Source of the DNA: Streptomyces albicerus
Lineage (GTDB): Bacteria > Actinomycetota > Actinomycetes > Streptomycetales > Streptomycetaceae
Direction of reading: 5' to 3'
Length of the DNA: 64,000 nucleotides
Assembly (NCBI RefSeq): GCF_008905045.1
Contig: NZ_VWMY01000038.1
Coordinates: 1 to 64,000 of the forward strand
Below are positions 25,911 to 34,229 of this stretch, in pieces. The stretch's first letter is position 1. Every line of letters starts with the position of its first letter. The notes under the pieces were generated by a model. That model searched no databases and was not told the origin of the DNA. It saw only the letters and a program-made list of their open reading frames with translations. Made by a program: the position numbers and the translations under genes.

Positions 25911-26636
25911 CACGTCATCCTTCCGCCTCGTCGTGTCCCGTCGTAGGTGTGACGGGTGCGGGCGCGAAAACTCATCACTGGGGTCGGTCGGCATGGCTGA
26001 GCTCGGCATGGCTGAGCGTTTCTCATCCTTCCTGTCGGCGCGACAGCTTCGGCATGCCATTGGCCATAGTGAGCCGAATCGCCCTCAATGGCGTGCTCAC
26101 TACCGCAACTGGGAAAATTCAGGGTGGGTCGAGGACGCCGGTGTATATCGGGGCCGTTTCCCGGCCCGACGGCAATGCAATTTTCGGCCATTGCCGGAAC
26201 ACCTGCGACCACGTGGCCGACCGGCCCGGCCGTATTCCACAACTGCCGGACTGCGGGCGGTAGATGAGGGGATGCGGCAATAAACCGGCCCGGCCGTTCG
26301 GCGTTACCCGCGCCGTACCTCTTGACGCCACACTTCGCGGCTGGATACTTACGGACACCGGGTTTCCGGAGCCGCAGATTTCGCCGAAATGGAACCCTGC
26401 CCTGTCGCGGGCATTCGGGAAGTGCACACCAGCTATTTCTCCACCGGCGCCACGCCACCAGCACCACGACGTCTGATCGATATCTCGAACGATGTCTGAG
26501 GTGTCGATCGAGGCGGCCACTCCCACGCACAGCGAGACCAGCATCGATCCGCTCCGCGTCCTCGACGGACGGACTGACCAGGCCGTCGTCCCCGCACCCG
26601 CCGGCCTCCCCCCACCCCCCACAGGAGGACACCTCT
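25911..26636. other. 726-bp intergenic region, no supported gene
   Basis: This lies between the divergent sigma operon and the metalloprotease-like gene. It is visibly lower in G+C than neighbouring coding DNA. It holds a short direct repeat of CGGCATGGCTGAGC near 25990-26018 and a candidate promoter for the rightward gene. Open frames here lack ribosome-binding sites and protein-like composition. Confidence 0.6.
26322..26349 (+). promoter_or_regulatory. Candidate sigma-70-type promoter for the metalloprotease-like gene
   Basis: TTGACG (26322-26327), a 16-base spacer and GATACT (26344-26349) resemble -35 and -10 boxes of the main vegetative sigma. They would give a leader of about 280 bases before the ATG at 26637. 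The motif match is modest. Confidence 0.35.
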
Positions 26637-27290
26637 ATGAGTCAACGACGGGCCCTGGAGCCCACTGAGCGACCGACCATGCCCTGGCGCAGGAAGGCGG
26701 CGGTCATAGCCGCGCTGGCGGCCGCCGTACTGGCCGGGCCCGGCATCGCACAGGCCGCACCGCAGGCTGCCCCGCAGGCCGCACCGGCACCCCAGGAACG
26801 GGTGGCCGCGGCCAGCATCACCTGGACCCTCGAACGGGCGAGCAACCCCACCCAGGACCAGCAGACGGCGTACAACCTCATCACGTCGGCCATGAACGCC
26901 GCGGTGGCCCGTTACAACAACCTGAGCGACCTGGGCAAGAACATCACCGTCCGCTACGACCCGGGCGTGCCCACCGCCGACGGCAACATCAACGGAACCA
27001 TCCGCTTCGGCAACCGCAGCTACATGACCCAGCGGACCGCTCTGCACGAGATCGCCCACACCATCGGCGTGGGCACGAGCTCCCGCTGGTCCTCCCTGGG
27101 AGGCAGCGGTACCTGGCGCGGTGCGCAGGCCACGGCGCTCGTCAAACAGTTCGACGGTTCGGGTGCCACGCTGTCCACCGGTGGTGGCCACTTCTGGCCC
27201 TACGGCCTGAACTACGAGAACGAGTTCTCGAACACGGCGGCCGATCGCCACGTCCAGATCGTCGCCGCCATGGTTCGTGACGGCCTGTAA
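26637..27290 (+). CDS. Secreted metallopeptidase-like protein with HEXXH motif
   Basis: A 217-aa secreted protein. Residues about 18-42 form a signal peptide (RRK, hydrophobic AAVIAALAAAVLAG, then GIAQA-AP as likely cleavage). The mature part contains ALHEIAHTIGVG, an HExxHxxG zinc-binding motif typical of metallopeptidases, in a domain of about 150 residues. No carbohydrate-binding domain follows, so it is at the short end of the family. The ATG follows AGGAGG, and a 15-bp stem terminator comes directly after the stop, so it is probably monocistronic. The substrate is unknown. Confidence 0.8.
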   Translation: MSQRRALEPTERPTMPWRRKAAVIAALAAAVLAGPGIAQAAPQAAPQAAPAPQERVAAASITWTLERASNPTQDQQTAYNLITSAMNAAVARYNNLSDLGKNITVRYDPGVPTADGNINGTIRFGNRSYMTQRTALHEIAHTIGVGTSSRWSSLGGSGTWRGAQATALVKQFDGSGATLSTGGGHFWPYGLNYENEFSNTAADRHVQIVAAMVRDGL

Positions 27291-27296
27291 CTCGGG

Positions 27297-27331
27297 GCAT
27301 CGCCCGCCCGGAGCCGCCGGGCGGGCGATGC
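27297..27331 (+). terminator. Strong stem-loop terminator (15-bp perfect stem)
   Basis: GCATCGCCCGCCCGG pairs perfectly with CCGGGCGGGCGATGC around AGCCG, six bases after the metallopeptidase-like stop codon. Confidence 0.85.
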
Positions 27332-27827
27332 GGCAGGCTCACGCTCATCCGGCGGCCGCCGGACCGGTGGGCCGTCGGCCGGACCCCGGCCGAGCCGTTG
27401 AGTCGGCCGAGCCGTTGAGTCGGCCGAGCCGTTCAGTCGGTCGAGCCGCTGAGTCGGTCGCACATTCGGAGCCGGCGGGGCACGCTGGAAGCAGCCGCTC
27501 GCGATGCACGGGCCCGTCCGGTGCGGGACGAGCACGCCGGTGCACGGGAACAGGACGAGGTGACCACGCATGCGCCACGCGGTCGTGTCGCCACTCCAGC
27601 AGGCTTGTCGCGGCTCCCTCGGCCAGGGGCGGAGCGGCGGCGGGCATGACCCGTCCGGCGGACCCGTGGAACCGGTCGGTCCATCGGGTCCGTCTCAGTC
27701 GTCCGGCTCACTGGATGCCCGGGATTCCTCCGGGGCGCCTGAGTCTCCGGGTTCCCCGGCCCACGACCGGCCCGACACCGACACGAGTCACCCCCGAACC
27801 CGCACCCGCGGCCACCAGTCGAGGGAA
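27332..27827. other. Upstream region of the YihY/BrkB gene
   Basis: About 500 bp with weaker codon bias than its neighbours. It contains a 17-bp tandem repeat (27391-27458) and an open frame from ATG 27570 that continues into the BrkB gene. That frame encodes a Pro/Ser/Gly/Asp-rich stretch that could be a disordered N-terminal extension or untranslated leader. No other gene is supported. Confidence 0.5.
27391..27458 (+). repeat. 17-bp tandem repeat, four units
   Basis: Four units of CGAGCCGTTGAGTCGGC start at 27391, 27408, 27425 and 27442. The first two are identical and the last two differ at one or two bases. The period is not a multiple of three, which fits non-coding DNA. Confidence 0.85.
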
Positions 27828-28649
27828 GTGGGCCGCTCCCTCCACGTCAGGGGTACGCGCGTATGGCGGCGCGGCAGGGAAGTGGAGTTGATGCACCGGG
27901 CCATGGGCTTCGCGGCCCTGGGACTGGTGACGATCGCCCCTCTGCTGATCGTGGTCGCGGCGGCCGCTCCGATCCAGGAACGAGGGTTCGCCCTGTGGGT
28001 CGTGGACGGCATGGGGCTGTCCGGGCGCTCCGCCGAGGCCGTGCAGGACCTCTTCGCCGCACCCCGCAAGGTCCTGAGCACGATCAGCGTCCTGAGTGTG
28101 GTGCTGCTCGCGCTCTTCGGCGTGCCGTTCGCGGGCAGCGTCCAGACCGGTTACGAAAAGGTGTGGGACCTGCCGGCCGGGCGCTGGCACACCGTATGGC
28201 GACGCGTGGTGTGGCTTGTCGTTCTGACGGCCTACCTCTTCGCCGAAGCCCAGAGCGGGGCCGCCCTGGGCTCGGGAACCCTGCGGTCATGGACCCGGAT
28301 CGCGCTGAGCACGCTGCTCGGGGTGCTCTTCTTCTGGTGGGGGCAGCGTTTCCTGCTGGGCGGCCGGATCCGCTGGCGCGGCCTCCTGCCGGGCGCCATC
28401 GCCACGATGGCGGGCCTGAGCGGCCTGCGCCTGTTCTCCTCCCTGGTCTTCTCCCCGCTCATCGTGAGCAACGCGGACTCGTACGGTTCGGTCGGCACCG
28501 TCCTGATCGTGACGTCCTGGCTCGTCGGCGTCGGCTTCGTCGTCTTCGGCGGCGCCCTCGTCGGCCGCTACTGGTACCTCCACGAACCGCACCACATCCC
28601 GCACCCGCACCCGCACCCGCACTCCCACCCCCGCACCCGAAAGCGCTGA
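27828..28649 (+). CDS. YihY/virulence factor BrkB-type integral membrane protein
   Basis: A protein of about 273 aa with roughly six hydrophobic segments. The pattern VELMHRAMGFAALGLVT at the N-terminal side, the central FASVQTGYEKVW-like region (here AGSVQTGYEKVWDLPAG) and FFWWGQRFLLGGRI fit the YihY/BrkB membrane family, whose transport function is not settled. The C-terminal tail is unusually rich in alternating His-Pro (HPHPHPHPHSHP). Start is uncertain: GTG 27828 follows GAGGG and gives a normal-length N-terminus; ATG 27570 would add 86 low-complexity residues. It ends about 90 bp from a convergent GntR regulator. Confidence 0.8.
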   Translation: MGRSLHVRGTRVWRRGREVELMHRAMGFAALGLVTIAPLLIVVAAAAPIQERGFALWVVDGMGLSGRSAEAVQDLFAAPRKVLSTISVLSVVLLALFGVPFAGSVQTGYEKVWDLPAGRWHTVWRRVVWLVVLTAYLFAEAQSGAALGSGTLRSWTRIALSTLLGVLFFWWGQRFLLGGRIRWRGLLPGAIATMAGLSGLRLFSSLVFSPLIVSNADSYGSVGTVLIVTSWLVGVGFVVFGGALVGRYWYLHEPHHIPHPHPHPHSHPRTRKR

Positions 28650-28740
28650 AGCCCCGCAGCGCAGCGGAACCGAACCGACATCTCTCGCCTTCCCCCGCAG
28701 CGGCGGCCGCATGACGGTGTCGGCACCCACCTCCGCACCG

Positions 28741-29457
28741 TCAGTCCGCGGAGCCCTCCCGCACGGGAGGAACCTCCTCGACCGGAGGCATGAACGCCCG
28801 CAGCCACCGCTCCGTCTGTGCGACGTGGGCCTGTGCGGCGCCGGCCGCTGCGACGGGGTCGCGGTCGGCGATGGCGGTGGCCAGGTTGCGGTGGTCGGCG
28901 TCGCTCTTGCGGCGCAGCTCCGGGCCCTCGGGGAGGGTGAAGACCTGGTACTTGCGGGAGCGGGCGCGGAAGACGGACAGCAGGGAGGCCAGGGTGGGGT
29001 TGCCGCCGATCCGGGCGATCTCGGCGTGGAAGCGGTGGTCGAGCTCGGAGGCCTTGGTGGGGTCGGCGGTGGCCTCCATGGCCTCGATGAGGGAGAAGAG
29101 CGTCCCCACGGACTCCGGGGTGCAGCGCGCCGCGGCCTGGGCCGCGACGTGGGCCTCCAGTACCCGCCGGATCTCGTACACCTCCAACAGGCCGGTCAGC
29201 GGCAGGAGTTCGAGGGTCAGCGAGAGGCTGCCGATGACGTCCTCCGGCCTGAGCTGGGAGACGTAGGTGCCGGAGCCGTGCCGCGGTTCGACCACTCCCA
29301 GGGCCGCGAGCATCCGTACGGCCTCGCGCAACGACCCCCGGGAGACGCCGAGTTCCTCGCAGAGCTCCCCTTCGGGCGGCATGCGCTCACCCGCGCCGAG
29401 ACGCCCCGTGGCGATCATGTGCCGTAGGCCGTGGAACGCCTTGTCGACTGCGGACAT
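28741..29457 (-). CDS. GntR-family regulator, FadR/FCD subfamily
   Basis: A 238-aa regulator. The winged helix lies at about residues 8-70 (AFHGLRHMIATGRLGAGERM, LGVSRGSLREAVRML, GSGTYV). The C-terminal FCD domain (EIRRVLEAHVAAQAA, then DHRFHAEIARIGGN and DHRNLATAI) binds small carboxylate or sugar-acid ligands through a metal-binding His/Asp cluster in known members. Start chosen at ATG 29457 behind GGGAGGAG. It is divergent from an aminotransferase-ABC transporter operon. Two 15-bp palindromes in the shared region are likely operators, so it probably represses that operon and itself until the transported substrate appears. Confidence 0.9.
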   Translation of the reverse strand: MSAVDKAFHGLRHMIATGRLGAGERMPPEGELCEELGVSRGSLREAVRMLAALGVVEPRHGSGTYVSQLRPEDVIGSLSLTLELLPLTGLLEVYEIRRVLEAHVAAQAAARCTPESVGTLFSLIEAMEATADPTKASELDHRFHAEIARIGGNPTLASLLSVFRARSRKYQVFTLPEGPELRRKSDADHRNLATAIADRDPVAAAGAAQAHVAQTERWLRAFMPPVEEVPPVREGSAD

Positions 29458-29535
29458 CCGACTCCTCCCGTGACCCTGACGGGTCGGCGGCGGCGTCCGG
29501 ACCCTCCGGGAACTGTACCGAGTCGCCGGATCGTG

Positions 29536-29582
29536 AGTCATCAGATGTCTTGTACGTATCGAGCCTGAGTCATCTGATGACT
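29536..29582. promoter_or_regulatory. Twin palindromic operators for the GntR/FadR regulator
   Basis: AGTCATCTGATGACT (29568-29582) is a perfect 15-bp palindrome. AGTCATCAGATGTCT (29536-29550) is the same with one mismatch. Their centres are 32 bp apart, about three helical turns. They lie in the divergent control region between the regulator and the aminotransferase operon, just upstream of a candidate -35 box. Confidence 0.75.
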
Positions 29583-29598
29583 ATCGCTGTTCGACCCC

Positions 29599-29627
29599 TT
29601 GATTGTCGGAAAATCGCCTGTCAGGAT
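29599..29627 (+). promoter_or_regulatory. Candidate promoter for the aminotransferase-ABC operon
   Basis: TTGATT (29599-29604), a 17-base spacer and CAGGAT (29622-29627) resemble a vegetative sigma promoter. It starts 17 bases after the second GntR-type palindrome, so a bound repressor could block it. Confidence 0.5.
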
Positions 29628-29701
29628 GCCGACTCATCATATGTGTCCTGGCGGGTGTCCGATGTCCTGCCACGGCGTCCGTCCGGCAGATGTGGAGTCA
29701 A

Positions 29702-30943
29702 GTGAGCGAGACCGAGGTCACCACAGCCCCGCGCCCGCTGCTGCTGGCCGGCGGCCGGCCCGCCGCCGGGGCCTGGTCGCTGGACCCCGCGATGAAGCAC
29801 CTGAACCACGGCTCGTTCGGGGCTGTCCCCCTGGTGGCGCAGGAGTGGCAGAACCAGCTGCGTGCGGAGATGGACCGCTCCCCGGTGGTGTGGTTCCCGG
29901 CGTTGCCGCAGCGGATCGCCGCCACCCGGGTCGAGCTCGCCGCCTTCCTGCGGGTCGCTCCCGAGGACCTCGCCCTCGTACCCAACGCGAGTGCCGGTGT
30001 CAGCGTCGTGTACGCCGGCCTCTCCCGCCGCCGCGGTGGCGAGATCGTCGTCACCGATCACGGCTACGGGGCCGTGACCATGGGCGCGGAACGGCTGGCC
30101 CGCCGTTGGGGCGGCCGGGTGCGCACCGCCCGGGTGCCGCTGGACGCGGACGAGGAGCAGGCGTACGAAGCCGTCGCCGCCGAGTTGGGCGAGGCCACCG
30201 ACCTCGTCGTCCTCGACCACATCACCTCGGCGACCGCACGCCGGATGCCGGTGGAACGCATCGGCGCGGAGGCCCGCCGGCGCGGCATCCCGCTGCTCGT
30301 GGACGGCGCGCACGCCCCCGGTCTGATCGCCGCCCCCCTCGACGGCGTGACGTGCGACTTCTGGGTCGGCAACCTGCACAAGTGGGGCTGCGCACCGCGC
30401 GGCACCGCCGCGCTGGTCGCTCGCGGAGCGCTGCGCGAACAGCTCTACCCACTGATCGACTCGTGGGGCGGCGCCGATCCGTATCCCGACCGCTTCGACC
30501 AACAGGGCACGGTCGACGTCACCGGCTATCTGGCGGCGCCCACGGCACTGGACTTCATCGAACGCACCTGGGGCTGGGGTACCGCCCGCCGGTACATGGA
30601 CGACCTGGTCGGCTACGGCGAGCGCGTCGTCGGCGCCGCCTTCGCCGAGCTGACCGGCGTCTCCGGTGCCGTCGACGTGGGCATGCCGGTTCCCGGCATG
30701 CGGCTGGTGCGGCTGCCCGCGGGGCTGGCCGGCAGCCGCGTCGAGGCCGATGCGCTGCGCGACCGAGCGGCCCGGGAACTGGGGGTGGAGACGGCCTTCA
30801 CCAGCTTCGGCGGCGTCGGCTACCTACGGCTGTCCGCCCACGTCTACAACACGGCAGCCGACTACGAGTACTTCGCCGAGGTCTGCGTCCCCGTCCTCGG
30901 CGAGTGGGCCCGCGCGGCCCGCGAACAGCCCGGCGCGTCGTAG
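29702..30943 (+). CDS. Class V aminotransferase / isopenicillin-N epimerase-like PLP enzyme
   Basis: A 413-aa PLP-dependent fold-type I enzyme. It has the N-terminal LNHGSFGAVP, the substrate-side SPVVWFP, the PLP-phosphate region PNASAG, a DGAHAPG Asp that contacts the pyridine nitrogen, and the Schiff-base Lys in NLHKWGCAPRG. This pattern is typical of isopenicillin-N epimerase-like members of class V; real substrates vary widely and no beta-lactam genes are nearby. Start chosen at GTG 29702 behind GTGGAG. It is the first gene of an operon with a solute-binding protein and two permeases, so it may process an amine- or amino-acid-containing compound they import. Confidence 0.85.
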   Translation: MSETEVTTAPRPLLLAGGRPAAGAWSLDPAMKHLNHGSFGAVPLVAQEWQNQLRAEMDRSPVVWFPALPQRIAATRVELAAFLRVAPEDLALVPNASAGVSVVYAGLSRRRGGEIVVTDHGYGAVTMGAERLARRWGGRVRTARVPLDADEEQAYEAVAAELGEATDLVVLDHITSATARRMPVERIGAEARRRGIPLLVDGAHAPGLIAAPLDGVTCDFWVGNLHKWGCAPRGTAALVARGALREQLYPLIDSWGGADPYPDRFDQQGTVDVTGYLAAPTALDFIERTWGWGTARRYMDDLVGYGERVVGAAFAELTGVSGAVDVGMPVPGMRLVRLPAGLAGSRVEADALRDRAARELGVETAFTSFGGVGYLRLSAHVYNTAADYEYFAEVCVPVLGEWARAAREQPGAS

Positions 30944-31014
30944 GCGGCGCGACCCCTCCAACCCCCGTCCCCGAAGCCGCTGCCAGCGCGGCCGTATCCA
31001 AGGAAGAGGTCGGC

Positions 31015-32322
31015 ATGATGAGAAGAAGGACGGCAGCTCTCGCCCTCGGCGCAGCCAGCGCGTTGGTCCTGTCCGGCTGCTCCGCCATGAGCGGTGGTGG
31101 GGGCGGCGGAACCGTCACCCTCAACATGGTCGAGAGCCTGACGAACCCCGCCCGTACGGACCTGCTGAAGGACCTCATAGCGGACTTCGAACAGCAGAAC
31201 CCCAAGATCAAGGTCAATCTGATCTCGCCGCCCACCGAGCAGGCCGACCAGAAGATCCAGCAGATGCTCCAGTCCGACAGCGGCGTGGACACCCTCGAGG
31301 TGCGGGACACCACCGTGGGCCCGTGGTCGAACAACGGCTGGCTCTACGACATGAAGAAGGACCTGGAGCCCTGGAAGGGCTGGCAGGCCATGACGGAGAA
31401 CGCCGTCAAGGCATCCGAGAACGCCGACGGCAAGACGTACTTCGTCCCGTACGGCTTCTACGGCCTGAGCGTCTTCTACCGCACCGACCTGATCAAGGAG
31501 GCAGGCTTCAGCAAGCCGCCGGCCACCTGGGAAGAACTGCTGAAGCAGGCCTCCGCCATCCACGACCCGGCCAAGCGCCGGTACGGGTACGCCTTCCGCG
31601 GCGGGGCCAACGCCAACGGCAACGCCACCGCCGTCATCGAGGCGTACGTCGCCGACGAGATCGACCCCGCCGACGGCTTCAAGCTGAAGGACGGCAGCAC
31701 GATCTTCTCCGCGCCCGAGGCCCTCGACGCCATGGAGACCTATCTCAAGCTCTTCAAGCAGGCGTCCCCGAAGTCGTCAGTGTCCTGGGGCTACCCGGAG
31801 ATGGTCGAGGGCTTCTCCAACGGCTCCACCGCCTTCCTCCTGCAGGATCCCGAAGTGATCGCCACCGTCTCGGAGTCCAAGGCCATCGCGAAGGACCAGT
31901 GGGACACCGCCCCGCTGGTGGCGGGCCCCAGCGGCAAGACCGTTCAGCCGCTGGCCACCGCCGGATGGGGCGTCGCGGACGGCAGCAAGCACAAGGCCGA
32001 GGCCGTCAAGCTGGTCGAGTTCCTCTCCGAGGGCGAGGCGTCGACGACCTTCACCAAGAAGAACAGCCTGGTGCCGATCCTCAAGTCGGCGACCGAGGAC
32101 CCGTTCTACAAGACCGGCCCCTGGTCCAGCTACGTCACCATGACGGAGCACCCGGAGAAGTACCTCAACGTCAGCCAGCCGCGCGGCGTCGCCTGGTGGA
32201 CCGAGTGGCAGCAGAAGGCCGACGCCGACGTGCAGAAGATGGTGCTCGGCAAGACGACGCCCAAGGAACTGCTGGCCGGCTGGGACACGTACTGGACCGA
32301 GAAGCGGCAGCAGGAGCAGTAG
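31015..32322 (+). CDS. ABC transporter solute-binding lipoprotein (family 1, sugar-type)
   Basis: A 435-aa extracellular binding protein. The N-terminal MMRRRTAALALG is followed by a hydrophobic stretch and the lipobox LSGC, so it should be lipid-anchored after cleavage before Cys. A Gly-rich linker (SGGGGGG) precedes the binding domain. Motifs such as YGLSVFYRTDLIKEAGFSKPP and PPATWEELLKQ are typical of carbohydrate-uptake binding proteins. It lies 71 bp after the aminotransferase and 2 bp before the first permease. No ATPase gene is in the operon; Streptomyces sugar importers often share the ATPase MsiK encoded elsewhere. The substrate is unknown. Confidence 0.93.
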   Translation: MMRRRTAALALGAASALVLSGCSAMSGGGGGGTVTLNMVESLTNPARTDLLKDLIADFEQQNPKIKVNLISPPTEQADQKIQQMLQSDSGVDTLEVRDTTVGPWSNNGWLYDMKKDLEPWKGWQAMTENAVKASENADGKTYFVPYGFYGLSVFYRTDLIKEAGFSKPPATWEELLKQASAIHDPAKRRYGYAFRGGANANGNATAVIEAYVADEIDPADGFKLKDGSTIFSAPEALDAMETYLKLFKQASPKSSVSWGYPEMVEGFSNGSTAFLLQDPEVIATVSESKAIAKDQWDTAPLVAGPSGKTVQPLATAGWGVADGSKHKAEAVKLVEFLSEGEASTTFTKKNSLVPILKSATEDPFYKTGPWSSYVTMTEHPEKYLNVSQPRGVAWWTEWQQKADADVQKMVLGKTTPKELLAGWDTYWTEKRQQEQ

Positions 32323-32324
32323 GC

Positions 32325-33338
32325 ATGCCCACCGCGTCCGAAACGACGGAAACGACGAAGACGGCGTCGGCGCGCTCCTCCCGGAACCGGAAGGGGGGCG
32401 CCCCGCCCACCCGCGGCGTGGAACGAGGCCGCCGCAGGCCGGAGTTCACCGCCCGGCGCGGCTTCCTCATCGCCGCCTTCATGGCCCCGGCCGCGATCTT
32501 CGTGGCGGTCTTCACGTACTACCCGATGATCGCCGGCAGTCAGATGGCCTTCCGCCACTGGAATCTGACGGACCTGAGCGACACCTCCTGGGTGGGCCTG
32601 AAGAACTTCCGCGACGTCTTCGCCGACCCCGCCTGGGGCACCGTGCTCGGCAACACCGCTGTCTGGGTGTTCGGGTCGATCGTGCCCCAGTTGGTGATCG
32701 GTTTCGCCCTCGCCCTGTGGCTGCGCCGGAAGTTCCGCTTCCGGGGCCTCTACCAGGCGCTGGTCTTCTTCCCCTGGGCGATCTCCGGGTTCCTCATCGG
32801 CATCCTGTTCCGCTGGCTGTTCAACAGCGAGTTCGGTGTCGTCAACGACCTGCTGCAGAAGGCGGGGCTGATCGACGAGCCGGTCGCCTGGCTGGCCGAC
32901 CCGAAGACGGCGATGTTCGCCGTCGTGGTCGCCAACGTCTGGTACGGGGTCACCTTCTTCACGATCATGATCCTGGCCGCGCTGCAGTCCATCCCCGAGG
33001 AGCTGTACGAGGCGGCGGCGCTCGATGGCGCCGGCAAGGCGCGCACACTGTTCCAGATCACGATCCCGTACATCAGGATCACGCTCGCGCTGACCGTGCT
33101 GCTGCGGGTCATCTGGATCTTCAACTTCCCCGACCTGATCTTCGGGATGACCGGCGGCGGACCCAACAACGAGACGCACATCGTGACCACCTGGATGATC
33201 AAGATCACCCAGCAGGGCGACTACGGCAGAGCCTCCGCGCTCGGCCTCATCGTGGTCGCCACGCTGCTGGTGTTCGCGGTCTTCTTCCTCCTGGCCACGC
33301 GCGAGAAGCGGGTCGACAAGCGAGAGGTGAAGCCTTGA
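32325..33338 (+). CDS. ABC sugar-type permease subunit 1 (MalF-like)
   Basis: A 337-aa inner-membrane permease with a ~45-residue hydrophilic N-terminal tail and six transmembrane segments. The cytoplasmic EAA loop (EELYEAAALDGAGKARTLFQITIP), which contacts the ATPase, is clear. The gene begins two bases after the binding-protein stop and overlaps the next permease by four bases (TTGA). It pairs with the second permease to form the channel of the importer. Confidence 0.94.
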   Translation: MPTASETTETTKTASARSSRNRKGGAPPTRGVERGRRRPEFTARRGFLIAAFMAPAAIFVAVFTYYPMIAGSQMAFRHWNLTDLSDTSWVGLKNFRDVFADPAWGTVLGNTAVWVFGSIVPQLVIGFALALWLRRKFRFRGLYQALVFFPWAISGFLIGILFRWLFNSEFGVVNDLLQKAGLIDEPVAWLADPKTAMFAVVVANVWYGVTFFTIMILAALQSIPEELYEAAALDGAGKARTLFQITIPYIRITLALTVLLRVIWIFNFPDLIFGMTGGGPNNETHIVTTWMIKITQQGDYGRASALGLIVVATLLVFAVFFLLATREKRVDKREVKP

Positions 33339-34171
33339 TCGGCAAGGAGTCCACGGCAGGCCGGGCCACCAAGTTCACCTTCCTGGGGCTGTGGCTGGTC
33401 TTCACCGTCTTCCCGCTCTACTGGATCACCATTACGTCGCTGAAGGCGCCCGGCGACATCTTCGCCTTCCCGATCGCCTACTGGCCCGAACACTTCTCGC
33501 TGGAGAACTACAGCGGGCTGTTCGGCAAGGCCGACTTCGGCGTCTACCTCACCAACAGCCTCCTCGTCGCGACCGTCGCGGGCGCGGTGGCCACGGTGAT
33601 CTCGATGTTGTCGGCGTACGTGCTGGCCCGCTTCGAGTTCCGTACCAAGTCCGCGCTGCTGATGGCCGCCCTGGTCACCCAGATGATCCCGACCTTCATC
33701 GCGCTGGGGCCGCTGTACCTGCTCATGACCGACCTCAAGCTGGTCGACAACCGGCTCGGGCTCATCCTCGTCTACATCGCCGTCTGCATCCCGTTCTGCA
33801 CGGTGATGCTCCGCGGCTTCTTCGAGAACATCCCGGACGCGCTGGAGGAGGCCGCCATGATCGACGGCCTCTCCCGGTTCGGTGCGCTGTTCCGGGTGCT
33901 GCTGCCGGTGATGCGTCCCGGGATCGTGGCCGCGTTCATCTTCAACTTCGTCAACTGCTGGAACGAGCTGTTCCTGTCGGTGACGCTGATGAACAGCGAC
34001 AGCAACAAGACCGTCCCCACGGCTCTGAACGGGTTCATCTCCAGCTTCAACATCGACTGGGGATCGATGTCCGCGGCGGCGGTCCTCACCATCCTGCCCA
34101 CGATGGTGCTGTTCGCCTTCGCCAGCCGCCACATCGTCCAGGGGCTCACCGCCGGCGCGGTGAAGGGCTGA
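33335..34171 (+). CDS. ABC sugar-type permease subunit 2 (MalG-like)
   Basis: A 278-aa permease with six transmembrane segments and an EAA loop (IPDALEEAAMIDGLSRFGALFRVLLP). Start chosen at TTG 33335, an unusual initiator supported by GAGAGG seven bases upstream and by the TTGA overlap with the first permease; there is no better in-frame ATG or GTG at the N-terminus. It is the last gene of the import operon. A very strong inverted repeat begins at its stop codon. Confidence 0.92.
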   Translation: MIGKESTAGRATKFTFLGLWLVFTVFPLYWITITSLKAPGDIFAFPIAYWPEHFSLENYSGLFGKADFGVYLTNSLLVATVAGAVATVISMLSAYVLARFEFRTKSALLMAALVTQMIPTFIALGPLYLLMTDLKLVDNRLGLILVYIAVCIPFCTVMLRGFFENIPDALEEAAMIDGLSRFGALFRVLLPVMRPGIVAAFIFNFVNCWNELFLSVTLMNSDSNKTVPTALNGFISSFNIDWGSMSAAAVLTILPTMVLFAFASRHIVQGLTAGAVKG

Positions 34172-34208
34172 GGGATCGCGCCCCGCCGCACGGCGGGGCG
34201 CGATCCCT
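34171..34208. terminator. Bidirectional 18-bp-stem terminator
   Basis: AGGGATCGCGCCCCGCCG pairs perfectly with its reverse complement across a tiny loop. It sits between the permease stop and the convergent chitinase stop and can serve both strands. Confidence 0.88.
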
Positions 34209-34229
34209 GACGGGGAGAGCGGGGGCGCG

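Noticed and set aside
26068..26101. AGTGAGC ... GCTCACT inverted repeat as an operator
   Set aside because: Arms are only seven bases with a 20-base spacer and no linked regulator.
26119..26622. Minus-strand 167-codon frame in the spacer left of the metalloprotease-like gene
   Set aside because: Poor codon bias, no RBS and overlap with the likely promoter region.
29702..30943. A beta-lactam biosynthesis role for the isopenicillin-N-epimerase-like gene
   Set aside because: No isopenicillin synthase, ACV synthetase or expandase genes are nearby; the family is broad and the neighbours are an importer.
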